DNA of 64,000 bases, taken from the NCBI GenBank assembly GCA_016935315.1, contig JAFGRD010000078.1:124001-188000 (forward strand). Direction: 5' to 3'. Below the pieces are notes generated by a model, which saw nothing but the letters and a program-made list of their open reading frames with translations, was not told the origin of the DNA and made no database searches. Position 1 is the first letter of the stretch. Every line of letters begins with the position of its first letter. The stretch is from Pirellulales bacterium (GTDB lineage: Bacteria > Planctomycetota > Planctomycetia > Pirellulales > Thermoguttaceae). A program made the position numbers and the translations under genes. This document shows positions 43,679-52,620 of this stretch, in pieces.

Positions 43679-45280
43679 TCATCGGCTGCCGCCGAGCATC
43701 TCGCTGAAGCGGCGGTGGAAGACGTGGTCGGGCAGCTTCCGGCCGGTGTCTTCGTTCTGCAGCCACATCTGCCGGTTTTGGAACCAGGCACCATTGTTGG
43801 TGCCGTCGGCGCGAACGATCGGCGGCAACTCGGCGTCGGCGTGCTGCTGGCCTCGCTTTCCGGAAAGCACGCCACGCGACCAGCCTGCCTCCATCGACGT
43901 CAGCAGGTGAACGCAGTAGCCCCGGGCGTTGGAAAAGACCACGTCGAGCCGGCCATCCTCGTCGACATCGACGAAACGCAGGCCGGCGTCGCGCCCCTGC
44001 TGATCGACCAGCGACGTGCCCGGCGGCAGATGGAAAGGAAGCCGGATGAAGGCTTCCGGTGATCCGTCGGGCAGGCGTTGCCGAACTTCTCCGGTTTCCG
44101 CCACGATCCATTCGCGGACCCCGTCGCCGTCGAGGTCGACCAGCCGCCCGCGGGCCGGTTGTGCCTTCCCGGCGTCGAACACGGCGTCCATGTGGCCGTC
44201 GCCGTCCTGGTCGAACACTCGCACACCGTTGTCCCGGCCGTCGGCCGCCCGCAGCGGACGGCCGCCGAGAAAGTGCTTCGTCAGCCGGTCGTACACCTCG
44301 CGAAACGTCAGGAACTTGACCTTGCGGCCGTGCACGGCTACCGCGTGGTCGATCATCTCGACGATCTGATCGTTGCGGATCCAGCCGTGGGGGTGAAAGC
44401 ACAAGGCGAAGACCCCCTGCTTAACGACCGTGGCGTCGACCGCCGCCTTCAGGTCGGCAACGGTCGCCGGGCTGCACACGCCGTTTCTGTGCTGGGCGTC
44501 CCAGTCGCTGGGCATCAGCGCGGGAATCTCCCAGCAGAGCCGGTCGATCACGTACGGATACGGATAATCCTCGATCAGGTTCGCCATGATCCGATCGGTG
44601 GGCACGTACTTGCGGAACCGCTGCTGACCTCCGGCGTCGAGCACCAGCTCTCGCGGCAGCTCGCCGTCGGCCGCCGTGTAGAGCAGAAACACCGACGAAT
44701 CCACCGCCAGGAAGTTGCCCGAAGGCGTCGTCTTGCCGAAGATTTCCGTGAAGAACCGCGGGCTGACCGAGCTCATCGAGTCGCAGCAGGGCATGCGGAA
44801 GGCCACCGGCCGGTTGCCGGCGACCGTAGTCATCAGGTCGACGCTGCGGTCGAACGTGCGTTTGGCCACGGCCAGGTCGCCACCCTGCAGCAGCGGGCAC
44901 GGGTGGTCGAACGTATGGGCTTCGAGGCTGGCCCCCTGGCGCAGCCACGCCTGTAACTGGGGATGGCCCGGGTCGATGCGATTGGCCATCAGGCTGACCG
45001 GCGCCCGGCCGTCGATCTGCTCGAGCCGCGCCAGGATCGGCCGCAGGAACTGTTCGTGTTTGGCCGGCTGGCGCAGGTCGTCGGTCGACAGCACGACCAC
45101 GGCCTCCACGCCCGGCTCGCCGACCCATCGCGGCGTCACCAGTTTCGGCGTCTCGCGGCCCACCGCGTAGGGGTCGCAAGGCCCGTCAAGATGCGTCGGC
45201 CAATCTCCATCGCCCCCCAGGGCCATCGTGGCGGGCAACAGCCAGCCGGCCCAGAACCAACAACAGCAGGTCCAACGCAT
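43679..45280 (-). CDS. Exported deacetylase-like protein with FG-GAP-like repeats
   Basis: 533 residues with a signal peptide (MRWTCCCWFWAGWLLPATMA). Residues ~55-330 resemble a NodB-type polysaccharide deacetylase: the acidic pair in VVVLSTDDLRQ and the metal-site motif HTFDHP. The remaining ~200 residues carry calcium-binding FG-GAP/VCBS-like repeats (FDQDGDGHMDAVFD, VDLDGDGVREWIV, VDVDEDGRLDVVF). It probably acts on an extracellular glycan, with the beta-propeller-like part aiding binding. GGAGGTT upstream of 45280 supports the start. The propeller looks incomplete, with about three repeats. Confidence 0.82.
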   Translation of the reverse strand: MRWTCCCWFWAGWLLPATMALGGDGDWPTHLDGPCDPYAVGRETPKLVTPRWVGEPGVEAVVVLSTDDLRQPAKHEQFLRPILARLEQIDGRAPVSLMANRIDPGHPQLQAWLRQGASLEAHTFDHPCPLLQGGDLAVAKRTFDRSVDLMTTVAGNRPVAFRMPCCDSMSSVSPRFFTEIFGKTTPSGNFLAVDSSVFLLYTAADGELPRELVLDAGGQQRFRKYVPTDRIMANLIEDYPYPYVIDRLCWEIPALMPSDWDAQHRNGVCSPATVADLKAAVDATVVKQGVFALCFHPHGWIRNDQIVEMIDHAVAVHGRKVKFLTFREVYDRLTKHFLGGRPLRAADGRDNGVRVFDQDGDGHMDAVFDAGKAQPARGRLVDLDGDGVREWIVAETGEVRQRLPDGSPEAFIRLPFHLPPGTSLVDQQGRDAGLRFVDVDEDGRLDVVFSNARGYCVHLLTSMEAGWSRGVLSGKRGQQHADAELPPIVRADGTNNGAWFQNRQMWLQNEDTGRKLPDHVFHRRFSEMLGGSR

Positions 45281-45624
45281 TGGGCAACCTCCAGAAGACC
45301 GGGTCGGGTTGAGTCCTATGGAAGCATCGTACATGCTCCGGCGACAGGTGGCAAATCGGAGATGCGCTGGATCGGCGGTTCCCTCGACCAGAAGAAGAAA
45401 CAAACAACAAAGCCCAATTCGAGCGTGGTATCGCGGCCGGACTCTGCGCCGTGCCTCTGCGTATTGGCCCGCCTTGAGAAGCTGATGCTCACCGTAGTAC
45501 AACGTAGCGGCGCGCTGATCTCACGAACGATCTTCTCCGCATCAACGGGGCTTTCCGTGTTCCCCGGTATGTTGCTGGCCTGCGGAAACGGGCGAGAGAA
45601 CAGAGTCAGGGGTAGAGCGATTCG
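45281..45624. other. Gap upstream of the deacetylase-like gene
   Basis: 344 bp between two minus-strand genes. Its left end holds the GGAGGTT ribosome site of the deacetylase-like gene. I see no gene, RNA or repeat copy. Confidence 0.4.
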
Positions 45625-46668
45625 CTAGACTTTCACGGTTCGGCCGGTTTGGACCGATTGGGTCTGCTTTTGGCAGAGGAGGACCGCGTCGCAGGCCAAC
45701 GCACCGGCCAGGAGCTTCGAGGGCGCGTTGGCGGCGACCGTGCGGACCATCTCCCGAATCTCGTCGGCGAAGGCATCGCACGGATCGCCCGAGCCGAGCT
45801 TCGGCCGCAGCACCCGGCCCTTGTCGGTCAGCACGGTGACCGGATAGCCGACCACCCAGTCCTTGCCGATGCCGGCGGCGTCGAACAGCAAGGTGGCCTT
45901 CTCCAAATAGATCTCATAGGCATGGGTGAACGAGCGGCCCTGCTGGTCGATCACGCCGCTGGTGGCGGTGATCACCAGCTTGGGATCGTCGAAGCGGAAC
46001 TGGGTGCTGAACCGCTCGACCACCTCGCCCCGCATCGAGCCGACGCTCTGCACCGACTTGGGCAAGCCGGCAATCACGCGGATGTAATGGGCGTCGTGGA
46101 CGTGCAGGTCGAGCATCGGGCCGCCGGTGCTCTCGGGGTTGTAGAAGTCGGGCAGCCACAACGGATCGGAGATGATCCGCTTGAAATGCCCACCCAGCAG
46201 CTTGCCGTACTTGCCGCCGGTGATCGTCCGGTAGGCGAACTTGTATTCGGGAAAGAAGGGCAGGACCTGGCCGATCATCAGTTGCTTGCCGGCCCTTTCG
46301 GCCGTGCGGACCATCCGTGCCGCGTCGGCCGGCTTCAGAGCGATCGGCTTCTCGCAGAAGACGTGCTTGCCCGCCTTCAAGGCGGCAATCGACACCTCGG
46401 CGTGCAGTGAGGGCGGCAGGCAGACGTCGATCACGTCGAGGCTCGGGTCGGCGATCATCTCGTCGAGCTTCGCGTAGCGATCGATGCCCCCGAGGTCCAT
46501 CATCGTCCCCCGCGGCCCGAAGTTGCCCTGGATCGACCGCCAATCGCCGGCCAGCCGCTTCTGGTCCTGCTCGCACAGGGCGCGGACCTTCACGCCGCGG
46601 ACCTTCTGATAGGCCAGGTAGTGGATCATGCCCATGAAACCGATACCGGCGATTCCGACTTGGATCAT
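45625..46668 (-). CDS. Cytoplasmic Gfo/Idh/MocA oxidoreductase
   Basis: 347 residues, no export signal, unlike the one at 26626. The Rossmann loop is VGIAGIGFMGMIHYLAY, the family motif is CEKPIAL, and GGPMLDLHVHDAHYIRVI carries the probable catalytic His. It would use NAD(P)H on a sugar or inositol. AAGGAG upstream sets the start at 46668. It begins 13 bases after rhamnulokinase, so the two are co-transcribed. A role in rhamnose or fucose processing is therefore suggested, not shown. Confidence 0.93.
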   Translation of the reverse strand: MIQVGIAGIGFMGMIHYLAYQKVRGVKVRALCEQDQKRLAGDWRSIQGNFGPRGTMMDLGGIDRYAKLDEMIADPSLDVIDVCLPPSLHAEVSIAALKAGKHVFCEKPIALKPADAARMVRTAERAGKQLMIGQVLPFFPEYKFAYRTITGGKYGKLLGGHFKRIISDPLWLPDFYNPESTGGPMLDLHVHDAHYIRVIAGLPKSVQSVGSMRGEVVERFSTQFRFDDPKLVITATSGVIDQQGRSFTHAYEIYLEKATLLFDAAGIGKDWVVGYPVTVLTDKGRVLRPKLGSGDPCDAFADEIREMVRTVAANAPSKLLAGALACDAVLLCQKQTQSVQTGRTVKV

Positions 46669-46681
46669 TCCCGGGTCTCCT

Positions 46682-48178
46682 TCAAGCAAAGTTCAGGTAT
46701 GTTGCATGGGCCTCGTCCCATGCCGCCGTGTTTTGGGGCTCATACTCGTCCACCTCGAAGCTGTTGCGAATCACCTCGCGGGCTTCGGCGATCGAGCCGA
46801 CGTCGCCGATGGCAACCGCCTGCATCATCAGGTTGCCCGTGGCCGTGGCTTCGATGGGTCCGGCCACCACGCGTCGATTGCAGGCGTCGGCCGCGGCCTG
46901 GCAGAGCTGGCGGTTCTGGGTACCTCCGCCGACGATGTGGATCGTTTCGAGCTGCCCTCCGGCGAGCTGCTCGCACATGCCCAGCACCTGGCGGAACCGC
47001 ATCGCGATGCTGTCCAGGGCGCACCGCAGGACGGCCCCTTCGTTCTCCGGGACCGGCTGGCCCGTCTTCCGACAGAAGCGGCAGATGGCCTCGGGCATGT
47101 CGTCGGGGGCCAGGAAGTCGGTTGCGTCGGGGTTGATGAACGAGACCAGCGGCCGGGCGGCCGCCGAAAGCCGGTTGAGGTCTTCCCAATCCCAATTCCG
47201 CCCGGCCCGGTTCCATGTGCGGCGGCACTCCTGAACCAGCCACATGCCGGTGATGTTCTTCAGCAGCCGGATCGTGTTGCCCACGCCGCCTTCGTTGGTG
47301 AAGTTCAGATCGAGCACCTGGTCGGTCACCACCGGCTGAGGCGATTCGATCCCCATCAGGGCCCAGGTGCCGAGGCTGATGTAGCACCAGTCGGGGCGCT
47401 GGCCGGGTTGGCTCTTGGCGGGCACGGCCATCACGGCGCTGGCCGTGTCGTGGGAGCCGGGCAGGATCACACGGGCCGCCGACAGGCCGGTCTCGGTCAG
47501 CAGATTCGACCGCAACGGGCCGATGTTGGTGCCGGGCTGCTCGATCCGGCCCACGATGCCGGTCGGCAGGTCGAACCGCGCAAGCAGCTCGGTGGCCCAG
47601 CCGCCGCTGATCGGATTGTAGAACTGGCTGGTGCTGGCCTCGGTCATTTCGTTGCACTTGATACCGGTCAACATCCAATGGAACAGGTCGGGCACCATCA
47701 ACAGGGTCTCGGCCAGGTCCAACAGCGGCGAGCCGGCGAGCTTCATCGCCAACAGTTGGTAGAGCGTGTTGAATTGCAGAAACTGCAGGCCGGTATGCCG
47801 GAAGATCTCCTCGCGCGGGACGATCGAAAAGGCCTTGGCGAGCAGATCGTTGGTGCGGCTGTCGCGATAGTGGAACGGATTGCCCAGCAGCTTGTCGTCG
47901 CGCCCCAGCAGCCCGAAATCGACGCCCCAGGTATCGACTCCGATGCCGGCGATTGCCCCCCCTAGTTGGCTGCCGGCTTTTTGGAGTCCGTTGCGGACGT
48001 GCGACCAGAGCCCCAGCAGGTCCCAATACAGATCTCCGGCGATCTCAACGGGCCCGTTTTCGAATCGATAGACCTCTTCCAGGCGGAGCCTCCGGCCGTC
48101 GAACCGCCCGAGCACGTGTCGCCCGCTGGAAGCCCCCATATCGATCGCCAGAAACGCTCTCTCTGCCATGGTTTGCAT
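46682..48178 (-). CDS. rhaB: Rhamnulokinase
   Basis: 498 residues of the FGGY kinase family. It would phosphorylate L-rhamnulose with ATP. The N-terminal phosphate loop is AIDMGASSGRHVLG, then GVDTWGVDFGLL and the rhamnulokinase-type HYRDSRT. The second domain has SHDTASAVMAVP, YISLGTWALMG and VGGGTQNRQLCQ. No rhamnose isomerase or rhamnulose-phosphate aldolase is in the window. A Met three codons in (48169) is an alternative start. It has its own likely promoter and leads a two-gene operon with the oxidoreductase. Confidence 0.93.
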   Translation of the reverse strand: MQTMAERAFLAIDMGASSGRHVLGRFDGRRLRLEEVYRFENGPVEIAGDLYWDLLGLWSHVRNGLQKAGSQLGGAIAGIGVDTWGVDFGLLGRDDKLLGNPFHYRDSRTNDLLAKAFSIVPREEIFRHTGLQFLQFNTLYQLLAMKLAGSPLLDLAETLLMVPDLFHWMLTGIKCNEMTEASTSQFYNPISGGWATELLARFDLPTGIVGRIEQPGTNIGPLRSNLLTETGLSAARVILPGSHDTASAVMAVPAKSQPGQRPDWCYISLGTWALMGIESPQPVVTDQVLDLNFTNEGGVGNTIRLLKNITGMWLVQECRRTWNRAGRNWDWEDLNRLSAAARPLVSFINPDATDFLAPDDMPEAICRFCRKTGQPVPENEGAVLRCALDSIAMRFRQVLGMCEQLAGGQLETIHIVGGGTQNRQLCQAAADACNRRVVAGPIEATATGNLMMQAVAIGDVGSIAEAREVIRNSFEVDEYEPQNTAAWDEAHATYLNFA

Positions 48179-48231
48179 CGGCCTTTCCGGATTCTGAAGG
48201 TGTCCACTTGCAAAACTCAGGGTGCTGGTCC

Positions 48232-48260
48232 AATATGTCGGTTGTCGCGATTTCGGTCAA
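48232..48260 (-). promoter_or_regulatory. Candidate rhaB promoter
   Basis: On the minus strand TTGACC (48260-48255), a 17-base spacer and CATATT (48237-48232) lie about 54 bases before the rhaB start. Confidence 0.5.
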
Positions 48261-48346
48261 GGGCCTTGCCCCCCCGGTAGAATTGGGCGGAGGCAGCGAC
48301 AGGCCGTTGCCGTCGGCTTACGGCCTTGTGCAAGTCCGGCGTGCAG

Positions 48347-48375
48347 TGGACGTTGTTCAGTAGTTCTGATATAAT
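48347..48375 (+). promoter_or_regulatory. Promoter of the Rrf2 regulator gene
   Basis: TGGACG (48347-48352), a 17-base spacer and a perfect TATAAT (48370-48375). The transcript would have a leader of about 107 bases. Confidence 0.6.
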
Positions 48376-48488
48376 TGCGTCGGCGTGTTGTCCGGCTGCG
48401 AGGCAGGCCGCCATGAATGGGTGTTCCCGGTCGGCGGGCTCTGCAGACGCCGGCCTCGGGAGCGAATGATAACTACGTGGGATGTCGA

Positions 48489-48923
48489 ATGAAGATCTCT
48501 GCAAAAACCGAATACGCTTGCATTGCGATGCTCGAATTGGCCGCGCAATACGAGTCCGGCGAACCCGTTCGGATTCGCCGAATCGCCGAGCGTCACGCCG
48601 TGCCGCCCAGGTTCCTGGTCCAGATCTTGCTGCAACTGAAGGGGGCCGGCCTGGTCAGCAGTGTCCGCGGAGCGGCGGGCGGGTATCATCTGCTGAACCC
48701 CCCCGGCGAGGTATCGCTCGGCGAGGTGATGGAAGCGGTCGACGGTTCCACCGGCGAGAACGGCAAGGCCAGTAGTGCCTCGCCCAACTCACCGGCGGTC
48801 AAGGTCCTGACGCAGGCCTGGCAGGAAGTGGCCTCGGTCGAACGCGAGATGCTCCACAAGATCTCGCTGGCCGACTTGCTGGACCGCGCCAAGATGCAGG
48901 ACGAGCAGATGTACTACATCTGA
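48489..48923 (+). CDS. Rrf2-family transcriptional regulator
   Basis: 144 residues with the typical start MKISAKTEYACIAMLELA, a winged helix (IRRIAERHAVPPRFLVQILLQLK) and the wing GLVSSVRGAAGGYHL. The only cysteine is Cys11, so it lacks the three cysteines that bind Fe-S in IscR. Clusterless Rrf2 proteins such as CymR control cysteine and sulfur genes. The next gene, same strand, is ATP sulfurylase. It is therefore a candidate sulfur-metabolism repressor, by inference from position and family. ATG at 48489 is the only start giving the conserved N-terminus. Confidence 0.92.
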   Translation: MKISAKTEYACIAMLELAAQYESGEPVRIRRIAERHAVPPRFLVQILLQLKGAGLVSSVRGAAGGYHLLNPPGEVSLGEVMEAVDGSTGENGKASSASPNSPAVKVLTQAWQEVASVEREMLHKISLADLLDRAKMQDEQMYYI

Positions 48924-49025
48924 TTGCCTCCGGTGGCGGGAGGAGCCCCGGCCCGCCGCGGCGCGCAGGCCGCCGGCAACGCAAGGGCGTTCTTCGTGCC
49001 CGCCGCGGCGCGCGACCGCCGCCAA

Positions 49026-49054
49026 TTGAAACGAGACCGCCGGTGTTCTATACT
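49026..49054 (+). promoter_or_regulatory. Promoter of the ATP sulfurylase gene
   Basis: TTGAAA (49026-49031), exactly 17 bases, then TATACT (49049-49054). The leader would be about 100 bases. It makes sat independent of the upstream regulator gene's promoter and a natural target for that regulator. Confidence 0.65.
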
Positions 49055-49159
49055 TGCGTGTTTCGCGTTTCTCTGAGGGACCCCTGCTGGATTGCGGCCG
49101 TGCCGCGCTCCGCGAGTATTGGACTTGGGCAGAAGTCCGGCGAATGGAAGGACTAGCTG

Positions 49160-50419
49160 ATGGCATATCTGATTCCCCCGCATGGCGGTTTGGCGGAGCC
49201 GGTTTCCCGAACGGTTGCCGCCGACCAGACCGACGACTTCCTAGCCCACGCGAAGACACTAGTCAGAGTTCCGGTCTCCGACGCCGATCTTTCGACCGTC
49301 TATCGGCTCGGCGACGGGGGCCTTAGCCCGTTGATCGGTCCGATGGACTCGGCCACCTACGATCGCGTGCTCGACGAATGTTGCGTTGAGCATGACGGCA
49401 AGCGGTACGCCTGGACCATTCCGCTGGCCTTGCCGGTTACCGGGGAGCTGGCCGGGAGGCTGTCGGTCGGCCAAGAGGTGGCCCTGGTCAATTCGTCGGA
49501 CCGGGTCGTGGCCACGCTGGAGATCAGCGACGTCTATCCCTGGGACAAGCAGAAGTATCTGAGGTCCGTCTATCTGACCGAGCGAACCGATCATCCCGGC
49601 GGCGACATGGTCCTGGTGGCCGACGCGGACAAGACGCATCTGCTGGGCGGGGCAATCCGGGTCCTGCCGCAGCCGAAGGATCCGAGATTCGGGCGGTACG
49701 TGCTCTCGCCGCGCGAGGTTCGCGAGCTGTTGGCCGAGAAAGGCTGGCAGCGGGTGGTTGCCTTCCAGACGCGGAACCCCTTGCACCGCGCCCATGAATA
49801 CGCGCTGGTCTACGGACTGGAAACCCTGCTACGCCAAGGCCATGACGCCGGGGCGTGTTTGAACCCGTTGATCGGCGAGACCAAGGGCGACGACGTGCAC
49901 GCCGACGTCCGCATGCACACCTACGAGGTCCTGGTCGAGAACCGCTCGCTGGGCGAAGGCGACAGTGATCCGCAGCTCTGGGGGCCCCGCGGCGAGTCGG
50001 CACCCGATCGGGTGATTCTGCTGGGCTTGGACATCAAGATGTTCTACGGCGGGCCGAAAGAGGCCGTGATGCATGGGATCTACCGCCAGAACTTCGGATT
50101 CACCGACATCGTGATCGGCCGCAAACACGCCGACGCCCCCTATCACGACGGCACGCCGATCTGGGGCGACTTCGACGCCCAGGAGATCTTCAACACCCTG
50201 GCCGGCGATCTGAAGATCCAGCCCCTGAACGTCGGCTTCGCCGCCTTCTACGAGTCGCTGGGACGCGTAGACCTGATGGAAAACCACCCAGACGAGAAAC
50301 CGGTGTTCATCTCCGGCAAGGAGGTGCGCCGGGCACTGATGGCCGGCGAGCCGGTCGACCCGCGGATCATGCGCCAGAGCACGGCCGCCATCCTCACCGA
50401 CGCCATGGCCAGCAGGTAG
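49160..50419 (+). CDS. sat: Sulfate adenylyltransferase (ATP sulfurylase)
   Basis: 419 residues. Makes adenosine 5'-phosphosulfate from sulfate and ATP, or runs in reverse. [14 protein letters not shown] is the nucleotide-binding motif, and a GRKHADAP block stands where most enzymes have GRDHAG. The N-terminal PUA-like domain ([12 protein letters not shown]) is present, and there is no C-terminal kinase domain, so this is the single-chain Sat type rather than CysDN. It is followed after 34 bases by a TSUP exporter. Assimilatory or dissimilatory use cannot be decided; no APS reductase is in the window. Confidence 0.94.
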   Translation: MAYLIPPHGGLAEPVSRTVAADQTDDFLAHAKTLVRVPVSDADLSTVYRLGDGGLSPLIGPMDSATYDRVLDECCVEHDGKRYAWTIPLALPVTGELAGRLSVGQEVALVNSSDRVVATLEISDVYPWDKQKYLRSVYLTERTDHPGGDMVLVADADKTHLLGGAIRVLPQPKDPRFGRYVLSPREVRELLAEKGWQRVVAFQTRNPLHRAHEYALVYGLETLLRQGHDAGACLNPLIGETKGDDVHADVRMHTYEVLVENRSLGEGDSDPQLWGPRGESAPDRVILLGLDIKMFYGGPKEAVMHGIYRQNFGFTDIVIGRKHADAPYHDGTPIWGDFDAQEIFNTLAGDLKIQPLNVGFAAFYESLGRVDLMENHPDEKPVFISGKEVRRALMAGEPVDPRIMRQSTAAILTDAMASR

Positions 50420-50453
50420 CCCAGAAACGGCCCGAGAGCAGCCCGGGAGTAGC

Positions 50454-51197
50454 ATGGAGGAGTGGATTCCTTATTGCTGGGGTTGGGCCTCGGCGCTGTT
50501 GATGGGTTTCTCGAAAACGGGGCTGCCGGGTGTCTCCATTCCGGCGATCCTCTTGATGACCGAGGCGTTCGGCCACGACGCCAAGCTCGCCATGGGGGCC
50601 ATGCTGCCGGTGCTGCTGGTCGGCGACGTGTTTGCCGTCTGCTGGTATCGCCACCACGCCCAGTGGGACCGGCTCTGGAAGCTGCTGCCCTGCGTGGCGC
50701 TGGGAATGGTCCCCGGATGGATCCTTTTGAATTCGCTGGAAGAGGGCAATCGCCTGCGGCCGATTCTCGGCGTGCTGATCCTGGTGCTGTTGGCCGTGGA
50801 GATCGGCCGGCGATGGTTCGATGCGCAGCACGTGCCGCGACAGTGGTGGTTCGTGCTGCTGATCGGATCGCTGGCCGGCTTCAGCACGATCCTGGCCCAC
50901 GCCGCCTTCCCGGTGATGGCCATCTACCTGATCAGCCAGGAGATGAACAAGCACGAGTTCATCGGCACGGCCGCCTGGTTCTTTCTGATACTGAATCTCG
51001 CCAAGGTGCCGGTCTATTGGCAGATGGGCGGGATGATCACCGTCGAAACGCTCCGGTTCGATCTGTTCGTGGCACCCGTGGGACTCGTTGGCGGGCTTCT
51101 GGGCGTGGCGTTCCTTACGCGGATCCCGCAGAGGCTCTTCAACTCGCTGGCCTTGATCTTGGCGGGTGTAGCGGCGGTGCGGCTGATCCTGGTTTGA
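50454..51197 (+). CDS. TSUP-family (TauE/SafE) anion exporter
   Basis: 247 residues, about eight membrane helices. The N-terminal repeat has GFSKTGLPGVSIPAILLM and the second LIGSLAGFSTILAHAAFPVMAIYL, both with the proline-glycine patterns of the TauE/SafE family, which moves sulfite, sulfonates or related anions. It starts 34 bases after sat and is probably co-transcribed. Export of sulfite or sulfate is the likely job given the neighbour. GGGAG upstream supports the start. Confidence 0.9.
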   Translation: MEEWIPYCWGWASALLMGFSKTGLPGVSIPAILLMTEAFGHDAKLAMGAMLPVLLVGDVFAVCWYRHHAQWDRLWKLLPCVALGMVPGWILLNSLEEGNRLRPILGVLILVLLAVEIGRRWFDAQHVPRQWWFVLLIGSLAGFSTILAHAAFPVMAIYLISQEMNKHEFIGTAAWFFLILNLAKVPVYWQMGGMITVETLRFDLFVAPVGLVGGLLGVAFLTRIPQRLFNSLALILAGVAAVRLILV

Positions 51198-51237
51198 GCA
51201 TTGCCACCGAGCAAGTCTCGCCTTACCCTATCAGGTC

Positions 51238-52563
51238 ATGGCAACGGCTACCGACTCCGATGGCACGCTCCGCATCTTCCAACGCCGCCGCGCTCGGCGA
51301 TTGGCCTATTGGAACGGGGCGCTCTGGGCGATCGGCAACGGGCTGGCCAGCACCACGCTGATCATCTACTTGGCGCTGGACCTGGGCGCCGGGCGGATTG
51401 GACTGGGAATCGGGCTGATCCTTGCGGCCCGACACGTGGTCGGATTGCTGCGACTCGGCGCGCCAGCCGTCATCGGGCGCCTGGTCGATCGCAAACGCTT
51501 CTGCCTGGGGACCTATCTGGCCGCCACCTTGATCCTGCTGGGCCTGCCGTGGATCGCGGCCCCGGGACGCCTGTCTTCGCCCGACGCCTCGCTGGCCGCG
51601 CTGGTGGGACTCTGGTGCCTGTATCATCTGCTCCAATACATGGGCACCGTCGCCCTCTGGTCCTGGCTGGCCGACCTGGCGCCGCCGGCAATTCGGGGGC
51701 GCTTTCTGGGCCGGCGACAACTCTGGCTCGTCCTGGGCGAGGCCGGGGCAATGCTCTGCTGCGGGCTGTTCGTGTGGGGATGGCAGGCCCTGTATCCCCG
51801 GCAGCCGAGCTGGGTCGCCTACGTAATTCCCGCTGCCATGGGCGCCGGATTCATGATCGCCGCGCTGGTGCCGCTGGCGGCTGTGCCGCGCCTGGCCGTC
51901 AGCCGCATCGTGCGATTCGGGGCCACCTGGCGATCGATTCGGGCCCCGCTGGGCGACGAGCGCTTCCTCCGTCTGTTGCTGTTCGGCTGCTGGCTGTCGC
52001 TGGCCAACGGGCTGACGCAATCGGCCCAGTTCTCGTACCCCAAGCAGGTTCTGGGGATCACGCTGTTGACGATGCTGGCCGTGCAGACGGGCATGCGGCT
52101 GGGACAATCCGCGGTCAGTCCCCGGTTGGGGTGGCTTGCCGATCGATGGGGCAATCGCCCTGTGATGATCGGCTGTTTGCTCCTGGTCGCCCAAGGCCCG
52201 TTGTTCTATCTGCTGGCCACGCCGCTGCACTGGCAGTGGTTTCTGGGCGCTTGGCTGGCGTGGATCGCGTACGCGGGCTTGAACGTTTGTCTGCCCAACG
52301 TGATGTTGAAGCTTTCCCCCCGCGAGGCCGACACACCCTACATCGCCACCTACTACGCCGTCACGGGCCTCTGCTACGCCGCCAGCACGCTGGCCGGCGG
52401 GATGCTGTTCGATCGCTGCCGCTACGAGACGATTGTTCTGTTCGGCCGCTGGGCGGTGGACTACTACCAGTACGCCTTCCTGCTCGGCTGGATCGCCCGG
52501 TGCGAAGGCGTGCTCGTGCTGTGGCTGCTGATCGAGACGCGGGGCCGTGCAGCGGCGCGGTAG
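51238..52563 (+). CDS. MFS transporter
   Basis: 441 residues, about 11-12 membrane helices. The inter-helix motif GRLVDRKRF follows helices 2-3, and a long central loop (residues ~215-245) separates the halves. The second half has GWLADRWGNRPVMIG. Substrate unknown. It begins 40 bases after the TSUP gene, in the same direction, and may be the last gene of that operon. Only a weak TCAGG site precedes the ATG. It ends 31 bases before the minimal repeat copy H. Confidence 0.85.
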   Translation: MATATDSDGTLRIFQRRRARRLAYWNGALWAIGNGLASTTLIIYLALDLGAGRIGLGIGLILAARHVVGLLRLGAPAVIGRLVDRKRFCLGTYLAATLILLGLPWIAAPGRLSSPDASLAALVGLWCLYHLLQYMGTVALWSWLADLAPPAIRGRFLGRRQLWLVLGEAGAMLCCGLFVWGWQALYPRQPSWVAYVIPAAMGAGFMIAALVPLAAVPRLAVSRIVRFGATWRSIRAPLGDERFLRLLLFGCWLSLANGLTQSAQFSYPKQVLGITLLTMLAVQTGMRLGQSAVSPRLGWLADRWGNRPVMIGCLLLVAQGPLFYLLATPLHWQWFLGAWLAWIAYAGLNVCLPNVMLKLSPREADTPYIATYYAVTGLCYAASTLAGGMLFDRCRYETIVLFGRWAVDYYQYAFLLGWIARCEGVLVLWLLIETRGRAAAR

Positions 52564-52593
52564 TGGGCTCTGGCGCAAGACCCGTCGATCCTC

Positions 52594-52620
52594 ATTGATG
52601 TTCACAACGCAAGCATCAAT
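52594..52620. repeat. Palindromic element, minimal copy H
   Basis: A 27-base remnant that has lost the core. It keeps TTGATG at one end and the block TTCACAACGCAAGCATCAA typical of the right end. It folds into a short hairpin. Its TCA is the TGA stop (52618-52616) of the SagB-like gene. Confidence 0.65.
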
